Assembly: GCF_002214185.1 (NCBI RefSeq)
Contig: NZ_CP022161.1
Location: 1,054,001 to 1,118,000, forward strand
Length of the DNA stretch: 64,000 bases
Reading direction: 5' to 3'
From: Streptomyces capitiformicae
GTDB lineage: Bacteria > Actinomycetota > Actinomycetes > Streptomycetales > Streptomycetaceae
Shown: positions 8,639 through 17,818 of the stretch, piece after piece
Layout: each line of letters opens with the position of its first letter
Position numbering within the stretch: the stretch's first letter is position 1
Program-made: the position numbers and the translations under genes
Notes under the pieces: generated by a model
Database searches by the model: none
The model's input: the letters and a program-made list of their open reading frames with translations, nothing else
Told to the model about the DNA's origin: nothing

Positions 8639-11600
8639 CTAACGCTCCTGGTTGTAGGTGCTGTCAGGACCGAAGCCCTGGCCGTTCGTTTCACTGCCTG
8701 CGTTGCGTCCCCGCTGGACCCCTCGGCGCAGGTTGCTCAGCCTGCCCCGGACGTCCTCGGGAGCGCGGGAGATCTGTGGACCTCCCTGCGGGGTCGTCTT
8801 CGCGGCGCCCTCGACCAGGTTGGCCTTGGGCACCCGCCGCGGCAGGCCGGAAGAGGTGACCCCGCCCGCCTTCGGCTTCTTGAGCTGGGAAGCCTGCTGC
8901 CAGCGCTCGTCGTTGGCCGAGCGCCAGTCGGTGCCCGTCTCCCCGGTCGCCGGCTGCTGGTCCTGGGCCACCTGCTGCCGTCCGTTCGCGGCGCCTGCGC
9001 TCGTGCCGCCCGCGCTCGCGGTGGATCCGCGGCGGGGCAGGCCGGCGTCGGTCATCGCGTGGCCGGCGGAGGGGGTGGATCCCGGACGGTCGAAGCCTAC
9101 GCGGTCCGGCTCCTTCACGTCAGCGGCCTGCGCAGATTCCGGTTCCGGAGCGTACTCGGAGCGGTAGGAGCTCTGGTAGTCCTGCTGCTGCGGCCAGTCG
9201 TCCTGATAGGACGGTTCTTCGAAGCCCGAGTACGTCTCCGGAGCGGTCGGCGCCTGCTCCTCCTGGAGGGACTCCGCATACGCGGGCTCGGGGTAACCGC
9301 CGGTAGCCCCGAAGCTGTCGTTCCCTCCCGGCAGTTGGACGTTGCCGTTCGGCGTGGCGCCGCCCTGGGGGAAGTACGTCTCGTCGTACGACGGCTGCTG
9401 CGGCTCCTCGTACGCCGTCTGCTGGTCGAACGACCGCTGCGGGTCCACGAAGGCCGTGGCACCGTTGTCGTAGGACGGCTCGGGTGCCTGGAAGTCGTCT
9501 CCGTAGCGCGGGGCCTCAGCCCCTGGGGGCAGCTGCGGGTTCTGGCCGTGCGCCTGGGCCTCCAGGGCCGCGCGGCGCTCCTCGCGTATCAGGGAGCGGC
9601 CCACGGGGTCCAGCTCGCGGATGTCGTCCGGGACCTCGTAACGACTGTCGTCGAAGCCGAGTTCGGCGGCGGTCCGCATGGGGGGTATGCCCTGCTGCTG
9701 GAAGGCGTGCTGCTGCTCGGGGATGATCTGCGAGACCGTGAACTGGTCGGCCTGCGGCTGCTGCTCGCCACCGCCACCGTGGGTGATGACGTCCGGGAGC
9801 ATGACCAGCGAGGTCGTACCGGCCTGCTCGCCCGAGGGGCGGAGCTGGACGCGGATGCCGTGTCGGTCGGACAGCCGGCCGACCACGAACAGACCCATGC
9901 GCTGCGAGATGGCGGCGTCCACGGTCGGCGGGTTGGCCAGCTTGTGGTTGATGTCCGCGAAGTCCTCGGCGGTGAGGCCGATGCCCTTGTCGTGGATCTC
10001 GATCATCACGCGGCCGTCGGGGAGACGGGTCGCGGTGACGCGGACCTTGGTCTGGGGGGAGGAGAACGTGGTTGCGTTCTCGAGGAGCTCGGCGAGCAGG
10101 TGCACGAGGTCGGTCACGGCGCGGCCGTGGATCTCGGCCTCCGGGACACCGGAGAGCTCGATGCGCTCGTACTGCTCCACCTCGGAGGAGGCGGCGCGCA
10201 GCACGTCGATCAGCGGGACCGGCTGGTCCCAGCGACGGCCGGGCTCCTCGCCCGCGAGGACCAGGAGGTTCTCGCCGTTGCGACGCATACGGGTCGCCAG
10301 GTGGTCCAGCTTGAAGAGGTTCTCCAGCTGGTCCGGGTCGGCCTCGTTGTTCTCCAGGTCGGTGATCAGGGTCAGCTGGCCCTCGATCAGCGACTGGTTG
10401 CGGCGCGAGAGGTTGGTGAAGATCGCGTTGATGTTGCCCCGCAGGAGGGCCTGTTCGGCGGCGAGCCGGACGGCCTCGCGGTGGACCTGGTCGAAGGCGC
10501 GGGCGACTTCGCCGATCTCATCCGTGGTGGTGATCGGGATGGGCGCGACCCGGGTGTCGACGCGACCGGGGTCGGTGCGCGAGAGCTGGTCGACCAGCAT
10601 CGGCAGGCGCTGCTCGGCGATACCGAAGGCGGCGTTGCGCAGCTGGCGCATCGAGCGGCTCATCTGGCGGGCCATGATCCCGGCGATGATGAACGCGGCG
10701 AGCAGGGCGACCACGACGATCGCGCCGTTGATGTAGGCGTCGCGCTGGGCGTCGGAGGCGATCTTGCCGGCCTCGTCCACTGCGCGGTTGATCAGTTCGG
10801 TCTCGACCTCGCTGTAGCCCTCGAACTTGAGGGTGGAGGCGGCCATCCAGGTGGCCGGGGTGACGCCGAGGGCCTTCAGCTCGTCGGGCGACTGCCCGCT
10901 GCCTATCGCCTCGATCATTTTCAGCATGGAGGAGGGCGGCGGGGTGAAGTTCTGCCCCTTGGCCTTGGCCGCGGCCGCGGCGTCGGCGACCTGCTTCTTC
11001 CCCTCCTCCTCCTTCTGCTCGAGGACCTGCTGGAGTCGGGCGGCGTCCGCCTCGGTACCACCGGAGACGTACTCCTGGATGGCGACGTTCTCGAGGTAGG
11101 CGTACGAGGTGAACGCGGTGACCTGGCGGCGGAAGGTCGCCTGGTCCTCGCTGGGGCGGATCAGCAGGTGCATGCCGATGGCGCGCTGGAGGGAGGCGGC
11201 GCCCTTGGCGAGGGCGATCGCGTAGACGGAGCGGCCGTAGGCGGTGACGTTGCCGGTGCCGAGGCCGAGCTCGTTGGAGAACTCCATCAGCAGGTGCTCG
11301 ACGGCGACGTAGCCCTCTTCGGTCTGTACGGGGTCGGCGGCGCGGGTGAACGCGGTCTGCCGGAGCTTGTCGAGCTGCGGCTCGGCCTCCTCGACCAGGC
11401 GGAGGCGGCGCTCCAGGCCCTGGCCGTCGGGCATCCCCACGACCTCGGTGTGGAAGGCGTCGGCCTTCTCGTCGGTGAAGGCGCGGGTGTCCTTGACGAT
11501 GTCGCTGTCCCGCTTGCCCTGGAGCAGCGGCTCGGCGGAGAGGTCACGCTCGTTGAGCAGCGCCTCGGCGTACACGGCCGCGGCGGCCACGATCTTGGCG

Positions 11601-11923
11601 ACCTTCTCCGCGTCCCGTGCTTCCTGCCAGGTGTCGATGGAACCCTTCACCTGGAAGCCGCCCATGACAAGGCCGACCAGCACGGGTATCAGCAGGATCG
11701 CGTTCAGACGGGTGGGCACCCGCCAGTTGCGGGGGGAGAGACGACTGCCGCTGGGAGCGGGAGCTGCCGTCGGCTCCGGTCCGGTCACTTGTGTGGGTGC
11801 CGCTCCGCGCGGCGGCGGGGTGAAGTTGCCCCGCGCCGACGACTCGGGACCTTTCTTGCTTCGCCTCACTCGACCAACAACCTCTCGGCGCCGGCACCTA
11901 CGTCGTGCCGCGGGTGACTCCAC
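8639..11923 (-). CDS. cvnA2: Conservon sensor-kinase-like protein CvnA
   Basis: Membrane sensor of about 1094 residues. Order: disordered N-terminus; TM1 near 73-91; an extracytoplasmic nitrate/nitrite-sensing-like helical region near 95-395; TM2 near 398-418; HAMP near 420-475; a helical DHp-like segment with LDHLATRMRRN (His541); and a GHKL ATPase domain near 600-710 with N-box ELLENA and G1 box DKGIGL. The tail after residue 715 is long, Gln/Tyr/Pro-rich and probably disordered, with a conserved end GRLSNLRRGVQRG. It heads the A-B-C-D operon. No response regulator is nearby; conservons are thought to signal through the GTPase instead. The start is uncertain: a GTG at 11869 (VRRSKKG) is a good alternative. 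Confidence 0.9.
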   Translation of the reverse strand: MESPAARRRCRRREVVGRVRRSKKGPESSARGNFTPPPRGAAPTQVTGPEPTAAPAPSGSRLSPRNWRVPTRLNAILLIPVLVGLVMGGFQVKGSIDTWQEARDAEKVAKIVAAAAVYAEALLNERDLSAEPLLQGKRDSDIVKDTRAFTDEKADAFHTEVVGMPDGQGLERRLRLVEEAEPQLDKLRQTAFTRAADPVQTEEGYVAVEHLLMEFSNELGLGTGNVTAYGRSVYAIALAKGAASLQRAIGMHLLIRPSEDQATFRRQVTAFTSYAYLENVAIQEYVSGGTEADAARLQQVLEQKEEEGKKQVADAAAAAKAKGQNFTPPPSSMLKMIEAIGSGQSPDELKALGVTPATWMAASTLKFEGYSEVETELINRAVDEAGKIASDAQRDAYINGAIVVVALLAAFIIAGIMARQMSRSMRQLRNAAFGIAEQRLPMLVDQLSRTDPGRVDTRVAPIPITTTDEIGEVARAFDQVHREAVRLAAEQALLRGNINAIFTNLSRRNQSLIEGQLTLITDLENNEADPDQLENLFKLDHLATRMRRNGENLLVLAGEEPGRRWDQPVPLIDVLRAASSEVEQYERIELSGVPEAEIHGRAVTDLVHLLAELLENATTFSSPQTKVRVTATRLPDGRVMIEIHDKGIGLTAEDFADINHKLANPPTVDAAISQRMGLFVVGRLSDRHGIRVQLRPSGEQAGTTSLVMLPDVITHGGGGEQQPQADQFTVSQIIPEQQHAFQQQGIPPMRTAAELGFDDSRYEVPDDIRELDPVGRSLIREERRAALEAQAHGQNPQLPPGAEAPRYGDDFQAPEPSYDNGATAFVDPQRSFDQQTAYEEPQQPSYDETYFPQGGATPNGNVQLPGGNDSFGATGGYPEPAYAESLQEEQAPTAPETYSGFEEPSYQDDWPQQQDYQSSYRSEYAPEPESAQAADVKEPDRVGFDRPGSTPSAGHAMTDAGLPRRGSTASAGGTSAGAANGRQQVAQDQQPATGETGTDWRSANDERWQQASQLKKPKAGGVTSSGLPRRVPKANLVEGAAKTTPQGGPQISRAPEDVRGRLSNLRRGVQRGRNAGSETNGQGFGPDSTYNQER

Positions 11924-12146
11924 GCCCTAGTACGTTTTTGACTAATGGGCAGTTCAGGCATTCCAGCACGTCACGCTGATGACTTCCAAACACTGGGAGG
12001 CAACGATTCCGCGTGATGTAAGTCCCAGATAAATCGGTCAAACAGAGCGAGCCCCGGCAAAAAGTGGGGTCCTTGTGAGCACAGAGGCACCGATCGACCG
12101 CGACGCGTGGTCGTACCACCCTATTTTTCTGTCGAAACGTTATGAA

Positions 12147-12188
12147 CACCGAGGCCGACCGTGTCAAAGGACACAGTCGGCTTCGGTG
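12147..12188 (-). terminator. Long hairpin beyond the cvn1 operon
   Basis: A 19-bp stem with one mismatch and one G-U pair: CACCGAGGCCGACCGTGTC at 12147-12165 pairs with 12170-12188 across an AAAG loop. It lies 90 bp beyond the cvnD stop at 12278. No clear U-tract follows, so it may be a rho-independent-like terminator or an mRNA 3'-end stabiliser. The remaining intergenic sequence (11924-12146 and 12189-12277) shows nothing else recognisable beyond the promoter area expected for the downstream cvnA. Confidence 0.55.
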
Positions 12189-12277
12189 TATCTACGACAA
12201 CTGCCGTATGGCGTTGTGGACTTGGGCCGTATTTCGGGCCCAAGCGGTCCAGGCGCGGCGTTTGAGTTCCTGCTTTC

Positions 12278-12853
12278 CTACCGCAGCCGCGCCATGAGCG
12301 CGTGCTCGACGAGGGTGATCAGGGCCGACTTGGCGTCCGCGCGATGGCGGGCGTCCGTCGTGATGATCGGGGTGTCGGGCCCGATCTGCAGGGCCTCGCG
12401 GACCTCGTCGGGCGAGTACGGCTGGTGCCCGTCGAAGCCGTTGAGGGCGATGACGAAGGGCAGGCCGCTGTTCTCGAAGTAGTCGACGGCCGGGAAGCAG
12501 TCGGCGAGCCGGCGGGTGTCCACCAGGACGACGGCTCCGATGGCGCCGCGCACGAGGTCGTCCCACATGAACCAGAAGCGGTCCTGACCGGGCGTACCGA
12601 AGAGGTACAGGATCAGGTCCTGGTCCAGGGTGATACGGCCGAAGTCCATGGCGACCGTCGTGGTCGTCTTGTCCCCGGTGTGCGTCAGGTCGTCGATGCC
12701 GGCCGAGGCGGAGGTCATCACGGCCTCGGTGCGCAGCGGGTTGATCTCCGAGACGGCGCCCACGAACGTGGTCTTGCCCACGCCGAAGCCACCCGCCACC
12801 ACGATCTTCGCCGAGGTGGTGGTCCGTCCCGATTCAGAGCTTGCGAAGTCCAC
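12278..12853 (-). CDS. cvnD1: Conservon small GTP-binding protein CvnD (second copy)
   Basis: A 191-residue Ras-like GTPase nearly identical to the CvnD at 6985-7566. Differences are confined mainly to the first dozen residues and a few conservative changes (IVLV/VVLV, QQPYN/HQPYS). P-loop GGFGVGKTTFVG, G3 FGTPGQDRFWFMW and LNGFD are the same. The GTG start overlaps cvnC by 20 bp, the same arrangement as in the other conservon. The near identity suggests recent conversion between copies or strong constraint, and raises the possibility that either GTPase can serve both CvnA sensors. Confidence 0.93.
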   Translation of the reverse strand: MDFASSESGRTTTSAKIVVAGGFGVGKTTFVGAVSEINPLRTEAVMTSASAGIDDLTHTGDKTTTTVAMDFGRITLDQDLILYLFGTPGQDRFWFMWDDLVRGAIGAVVLVDTRRLADCFPAVDYFENSGLPFVIALNGFDGHQPYSPDEVREALQIGPDTPIITTDARHRADAKSALITLVEHALMARLR

Positions 12854-13232
12854 TGAGCACCCTTTCCAGCAGAGTCACGTCCGGCGCGCCACCGGCGTTC
12901 TCGTCGCCACCGGGCTGGTGGATCGCGACGAGTCCGGCCTCGGCGAGGTCCGCGACAAGGATCCGGGCCACACCGAGCGGCATGGACAGCAGGGCCGATA
13001 CCTCGGCCACCGACTTCACCTCGTGGCACAGGTGGCAGATCCGCTGGTGCTCGGGAAGCAGTCCCATGAGGTGCGCGGGGTCTGCCGTCGTGCTGATCAG
13101 CGCCTCGAGGGCGAGCTGGTAACGCGGCCGCGTCCGGCCACCGGTCATGGCGTACGGCCGAACCAGCGGCTGGTCGCCCTCGTCTCCGTACGGCTCTGCG
13201 TACGGATCGTGAGGAGCGGTGGGCGGGGTCAT
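12834..13232 (-). CDS. cvnC1: Conservon DUF742 protein CvnC (second copy)
   Basis: A 132-residue DUF742 protein. After a short start (MTPPTAPHDPYAEPYGDEGD) the domain begins at VRPYAMTGGRTRPRYQLALE and ends LERVLSGLRKL. It lacks the Gly/Pro/Gln-rich extension of the neighbouring paralogue, so the two differ mainly at the N-terminus. The HLCHEVKSVAEVSALL segment is conserved. The start is ATG 13232 with GGAGG-like sequence upstream. The 113-bp gap to cvnB is unusually wide for a conservon and may hold an internal promoter or processing site. Confidence 0.92.
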   Translation of the reverse strand: MTPPTAPHDPYAEPYGDEGDQPLVRPYAMTGGRTRPRYQLALEALISTTADPAHLMGLLPEHQRICHLCHEVKSVAEVSALLSMPLGVARILVADLAEAGLVAIHQPGGDENAGGAPDVTLLERVLSGLRKL

Positions 13233-13345
13233 GGATCCTCCGAGCGGGACAGCAAGTCGGTGTCAGTCGAGCCGTCTGACGGGGGCCGGTGGGGGGACTG
13301 TGACGGCCGGACGGTGATTTGGTGAGGTCTGTGGATCCGCAGGCG

Positions 13346-13768
13346 TCAGTGGAGCAGACTGCCTTGAAGTTCGGCGCGCAGGTCGGGCGTGAGCACGGTG
13401 CCCGCGCGGTCGACGAGCAGCGCCATCTCGTAACCGACGAGGCCGATGTCGCACTCGGGGTGGGCGAGGACCGCCAGGGACGAACCGTCCGAGACGGACA
13501 TCAGGAAGAGGAACCCGCGTTCCATCTCCACCACCGTCTGGGCCACGTCCCCACCCTCGAAGATCCGGGACGCCCCGGCCGTGAGCGAGGTGAGCCCGGA
13601 GGCGACCGCGGCGAGCTGGTCGGCCCGGTCGCGCGGGAACCCTTCGGACATCGCCAGAAGGAGTCCGTCGGCGGACACGACGACGGTGTGGGACACCCCG
13701 GGGGTGTTGTCCACGAAGTTGGTGATCAACCAGTTGAGGTTCTGTGCCGCCTGGCTCATCTGGCTCAA
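13346..13768 (-). CDS. cvnB1: Conservon roadblock/LC7 protein CvnB (second copy)
   Basis: A 140-residue roadblock/LC7 protein, nearly identical over its length to the copy at 8215-8628. Changes are mainly GGDVAQTVVE/GGSVNQTVVE and ECDIGLVGYE/EADIGLIGYE. It opens MSQMSQAAQ. Its start abuts the cvnA stop at 13769, so translation is probably coupled. It is expected to bridge CvnA and the CvnD GTPase at the membrane. Confidence 0.93.
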   Translation of the reverse strand: MSQMSQAAQNLNWLITNFVDNTPGVSHTVVVSADGLLLAMSEGFPRDRADQLAAVASGLTSLTAGASRIFEGGDVAQTVVEMERGFLFLMSVSDGSSLAVLAHPECDIGLVGYEMALLVDRAGTVLTPDLRAELQGSLLH

Positions 13769-16700
13769 CTAACGCTCCTGCTGGTGAGTGGGGCTCGGGA
13801 AGCTGCCGGTCTGGCCGGTACCGGCCTGTCGACCCTGCGCGATGCCCCGACGGAGATTGGTCAGCCGGCCGCGAACGTCGTCAGGCGCACGCGAGACCTG
13901 CGGACCGGTTTGGTGCTGTTGCTGCTGAGCCGTCCCCGGCACGAGGTTCGCGCGCGGGACCCGGCGCGGCAGGCCGGAGGTGGTGACTCCGCCGGCCGAC
14001 GGCTGACGGACTCGTTCGGCCTGGCGGACCAGGTCGTCATTGGGTGTGCTGCGCCAGCTGGGCGACGCCGACGCGGCGGTTGCCGCCGGCCGCTGGGGCG
14101 CGACCGGAGCCTGGGGAGCCTGGGCGGGCCGCTGGGCCTGCTGGCCGCCGCCCTGGCCGTTCTGACCGCCCTGACCGTGGAACCAGTTGGTCTCCAGCGT
14201 GTCGTACAGCGGGGTACGGCCGTCGCCCGGACTCGCGGCCGGAGGCAGTGCCTCCGGCTCCTGCGGACGCGTGGCGGGGCGCTGCGGGGGCATCGGCGGA
14301 CGCTGCGGCGGCCTGGGCGCACCGAAGTTCTCACCGTTGACCTGCGGCCGCTCGAACTGACCGGTGTCCTGCGGGCTCTGCCGCCCGGGCAGGTTGAACT
14401 GCCCGGTGCTCTGGCCGTTCTGGCGGCCCGGCACGTTGAACTGCCCGGTGTCCTGCGGGTTCTGGCGGCCGGGAACCGGGAACTGCCCGGTGTCCTGCGG
14501 GTTCTGCCGACGCGGTGCCGGGAACTGTCCGGTGCCGGAGCCGTCGAAGCTCGCTGACGCGAACTGACCGGTCGACGAGGGGTCCTGCGAGGCGCCGCGG
14601 AACGGACCGGTGGGCGCCGGAGGGGCGCCGGCCCCGCCGTACACGTCGGAGCGGATGAACGATCCGGTGTCGTTCTGCCCGGCGTCCGCGCCGGGGCGCT
14701 GGGCGTCGAAGTCAGGACGTCCGGCAGGCGCGGAACGCGGGAAGTCGGTGCCGGAGCCCGGGCCCTGGCCGGGCTCGATCCGCGGCATCGGCGCGGTGAT
14801 GTCCGGCTGCTCGTCGTGGCCGCGTGGGGCGTCCAGCGAGGCGCGGGGCACCGGCGGCTGCGCGTTCTCGTCGCTCCAGCTCGGCGTGCGCGACGGGGAG
14901 TTGCCGCCGGGCAGCTCGGCCCGCGCACCACCGCGGCCGGGCAGCTGCGGACGACGCCTGCGGGAACGTTCCTTGCCCTGCTTGGGCGGTACGGCGCCGG
15001 GACCGCTGTCACCGGGGCCGCCCGGACGCTGACCCTGGCCGCCGTCGGCGAAGCCGCCCTGACGTCCGGAGTCGCTGAAGTTCTCGAAGGCCCCGGGGCC
15101 ACCGGTCCCGGCGGCCTGGAGGCCCTGCGGGGCACCCGGAGCCTGGCCGCCGCCGAACATGTCGACACCGGCACCGGCCGGAGCCGGCCGTCCACCCTGC
15201 GGCGGCGGACCGCCCTGCGGCCCACGCGGACCACCCGGGGCGCCGAAACCACCCGGACCACTGGAGTTGCCGGGCAGCGCGGCCCGCGGACCCTGTCCGG
15301 CACCCACCTGCCCGCGCTGCGGGACGGCACCGAGACGTCCGGGGCCACCGCCGAGCGGCGGGCCCGCCTGACCGCTGGTCTGGCGACGTGCGGCTGCGGC
15401 ACCGGCCGCGGCCTGCGCGGCGGCCGGACCACCGGTGGAGGGGCCCTGGCCGGGCTTGCCGGGGGTGGGCTTCTTGTTGCCCTGCGCGACATCGACGGGA
15501 AGCATGACGAGCGCGGTCGTACCGCCCGAGTCGGACGGACGCAGCTGGATCCGGATGCCGTGCCGCTGCGACAGACGACCGACCACGAACAGACCCATGC
15601 GCCGGGAGACCGACACGTCCACGGTGGGCGGCGCGGCGAGCCGCTCGTTGATCGCGGCGAGGTCCTCGGGGGAGAGACCGATACCGGTGTCGTGGATCTC
15701 GATCAGCACTCGGCCGTCGGGCAGCGCGTGACCGGTGACCTTGACCTTGGTCTGCGGCGAGGAGAAGGAGGTGGCGTTCTCCAGCAGCTCGGCGAGCAGG
15801 TGCACGAGGTCGTTGACGACCCGGCCGGCGACCTCGGTGGCGGGCACGGCCGCCAGCTCGATGCGCTCGTACTGCTCCACCTCGGACGCCGCGGCACGGA
15901 GCACGTCGACCAGCGGGACCGGACGGGTCCAGCGGCGGCCGGGCTCTTCACCGGCGAGAACGAGGAGGTTCTCACCGTTACGGCGCATGCGGGTGGCGAG
16001 GTGGTCGAGCTTGAACAGGGAGGACAGCTGGTCGGGGTCGGCCTCGCGGGACTCCAGTTCGGAGATGAGCGACAGCTGGCGCTGGATCAGACCCTGGGAG
16101 CGGCGCGAGAGGTTGGTGAACATCGCGTTGACGTTGCCCCGCAGCAGGGCCTGCTCGGCGGCGAGGCGGACCGCCTCGCGGTGCACGTCGTCGAAGGCCG
16201 CGGCCACCTGGCCGATCTCGTCCCGGGAGTGCACACCGACCGACTCGACGGAGGTGTCGACGTCCTGCGGGTCCGACTCCGAGAGCTGCTTGACCAGCTC
16301 GGGCAGCCGGTCCTGGGCGACCTTGGTCGCGGTGTCCTGCAGCCGCCGCAGCGAACGGATCATGGACCGGGCCACGACGAAGGCGCCGACCAGGGAGACA
16401 CCGAGGACGAGCAGGATCAGCGCACCGGAGATGATCGCTTCCTGCTCGGACTCGCTGCGGAGCTGACGAGCGGTCTGCTCCATCTCCTCCAGCAGAGAGT
16501 TCTCGATCTTCTTCATCTGCTCGATCTTGGAAGACGAGTCGTCGATCCAGTCCTTGTACGTGCGCCTGTCCTGGGAGGCCAGACCGCCGTTGCTGGCGAG
16601 CACCCGGTCCGCGTAGACGTCGGCGGCCTCGATGGTCGGGCTCGCGTCGTCGATCTGCTTGGTTACTTCCTCGGCACCGTCACCGTAGATGTCGGAGAAG

Positions 16701-17620
16701 GTGGTGCGGTCCGACTGCTCGTTCGCCAGTGCCGAGCTCGCGTACAGCCGGTCGTTCTCGGAGAGAGAGCCGGCCTTGTCGTCGGTCTCGGGCAGGGCGG
16801 CCGCGATGACCGCGCGCTGTACGGAGGCGTACTCCTTGGCGGAGGAGAAGGCCGCCAGGGCACGCGTGCGCGTGATCATGTCCGGGTTGCTGGTGGCCTC
16901 GGCCATGTCCGTGGACAGACCCAGCAGCTGGGTGATCAGACGGTGGTACGCCTCGACGGTCTGCGTGGAGTTCCTGGCGTCCTCGTAGGCGTTGCCGCGG
17001 ATGCCGTTGAGGTTGTTGAGCTCGCGCGCGACGCGGACGAGGCTGTCGCGGACACCGGGGAGCTTGTCCGTGGTGTTCGCGTTCTCGGCTTCCTGGGTCG
17101 CGTCGAGGAACTGGACCCGCTCCCGGTCCGTCGTCTCGCGGCTGCCCTTGACCGTGTAGTCGGTGGCGTTCAGGCCGTGCGCGAGGGGGCCGGCGGAGAG
17201 GTCGCGCTCCTTCTGGAGCGCGTCGGCCAGCTCGGTCGCCTGCTTGGTCATGTCGGTCAGCAGCCGCATGTTCTCGAGCTGCTGGATGTCGTCCACGTTG
17301 TCGCCGATGCGGAGCGCGCCGAGCGAGGTCGCCGCCACCACGGGGAGCGCGAGCAGCGAGACGAGACGGGTGGAAATGCGCCAGTTGCGCAGAGCTATTC
17401 GTGAACCCGTGCCACCGGAGCCGACCTTGTTGCCGCCCTTGGGCTTCCCGGGCGGCGGGGGAGGAGCAGACGCGCCGGGGCGCCCGGAGCGCTCACCGCC
17501 GTCGCCGATCTCCGCCGGACCCGGGTTCTGGGCGTGCTGGGGGGAGGAACCGTGACCGGCTCCGTTGTGTGGCTCCGGCTCCGCCGAAGCGCTGCCATCC
17601 CTCTTGAAACGTCCCTGCAC
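13769..17620 (-). CDS. cvnA1: Conservon sensor-kinase-like protein CvnA (second copy)
   Basis: Very large membrane sensor, about 1283 residues from GTG 17620 (VQGRFKRDGSASAEP). The frame is open to a GTG at 17818, but those 66 residues are Arg/Pro-rich and not family-like. Order: TM1 near 86-104; helical extracytoplasmic nitrate/nitrite-sensing-like region; TM2 near 395-416; HAMP; LDHLATRMRRN helix; GHKL ATPase near 600-708 with N-box ELLENA and DTGIGL; then a disordered tail of over 550 residues rich in Gly, Pro and Gln, with internal TGQF repeats, ending in a conserved GRLTNLRRGIAQG segment shared with the other CvnA. The ATPase domain matches the neighbouring CvnA well while the sensor regions differ, so the two probably read different signals. 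Confidence 0.9.
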   Translation of the reverse strand: MQGRFKRDGSASAEPEPHNGAGHGSSPQHAQNPGPAEIGDGGERSGRPGASAPPPPPGKPKGGNKVGSGGTGSRIALRNWRISTRLVSLLALPVVAATSLGALRIGDNVDDIQQLENMRLLTDMTKQATELADALQKERDLSAGPLAHGLNATDYTVKGSRETTDRERVQFLDATQEAENANTTDKLPGVRDSLVRVARELNNLNGIRGNAYEDARNSTQTVEAYHRLITQLLGLSTDMAEATSNPDMITRTRALAAFSSAKEYASVQRAVIAAALPETDDKAGSLSENDRLYASSALANEQSDRTTFSDIYGDGAEEVTKQIDDASPTIEAADVYADRVLASNGGLASQDRRTYKDWIDDSSSKIEQMKKIENSLLEEMEQTARQLRSESEQEAIISGALILLVLGVSLVGAFVVARSMIRSLRRLQDTATKVAQDRLPELVKQLSESDPQDVDTSVESVGVHSRDEIGQVAAAFDDVHREAVRLAAEQALLRGNVNAMFTNLSRRSQGLIQRQLSLISELESREADPDQLSSLFKLDHLATRMRRNGENLLVLAGEEPGRRWTRPVPLVDVLRAAASEVEQYERIELAAVPATEVAGRVVNDLVHLLAELLENATSFSSPQTKVKVTGHALPDGRVLIEIHDTGIGLSPEDLAAINERLAAPPTVDVSVSRRMGLFVVGRLSQRHGIRIQLRPSDSGGTTALVMLPVDVAQGNKKPTPGKPGQGPSTGGPAAAQAAAGAAAARRQTSGQAGPPLGGGPGRLGAVPQRGQVGAGQGPRAALPGNSSGPGGFGAPGGPRGPQGGPPPQGGRPAPAGAGVDMFGGGQAPGAPQGLQAAGTGGPGAFENFSDSGRQGGFADGGQGQRPGGPGDSGPGAVPPKQGKERSRRRRPQLPGRGGARAELPGGNSPSRTPSWSDENAQPPVPRASLDAPRGHDEQPDITAPMPRIEPGQGPGSGTDFPRSAPAGRPDFDAQRPGADAGQNDTGSFIRSDVYGGAGAPPAPTGPFRGASQDPSSTGQFASASFDGSGTGQFPAPRRQNPQDTGQFPVPGRQNPQDTGQFNVPGRQNGQSTGQFNLPGRQSPQDTGQFERPQVNGENFGAPRPPQRPPMPPQRPATRPQEPEALPPAASPGDGRTPLYDTLETNWFHGQGGQNGQGGGQQAQRPAQAPQAPVAPQRPAATAASASPSWRSTPNDDLVRQAERVRQPSAGGVTTSGLPRRVPRANLVPGTAQQQQHQTGPQVSRAPDDVRGRLTNLRRGIAQGRQAGTGQTGSFPSPTHQQER
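14350..14580 (-). repeat. Degenerate 42-bp tandem repeat in the cvnA1 tail
   Basis: The reading frame here repeats a unit of about 14 residues built on TGQF-x-x-PGRQNPQD, five to six times (variants PAPRRQNPQD, PVPGRQNPQD, NVPGRQNGQS, NLPGRQSPQD). It encodes part of the disordered cytoplasmic tail of CvnA1. The repeats are in frame, so copy number can change without breaking the gene. Confidence 0.85.
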
Positions 17621-17818
17621 TAGCGTCGCAACCTCTGGACCAGGCGCCCCTCCGCGTGAACGGCGGGGCGGTGTCGGCGTCTTGGGGGCGCCCTGAATAC
17701 GTCCCCTGTTGGTGGTCGTGAGTGACCGGCGCTGGCTCCCCCTTCCACCGCCGCCAGGCGCTGCTTTGCGCCTCTGCGCGCCGGCACGATCCTGCGGCGG
17801 TCCGTGGAATTCCAGCAC

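Noticed and set aside
8411..11917. Very long open frame (1168 codons) on the plus strand opposite cvnA2
   Set aside because: It is the antisense shadow of a GC-biased gene: Leu/Gly/Val/Arg-rich, with no domain; the minus strand encodes a clear CvnA.
14350..14580. Regular 42-bp repeats considered as a CRISPR array
   Set aside because: They are in frame, degenerate, have no unique spacers, and encode a repetitive protein tail.
14816..17404. 862-codon plus-strand frame opposite cvnA1
   Set aside because: Antisense shadow caused by high third-position GC; no recognisable protein features.
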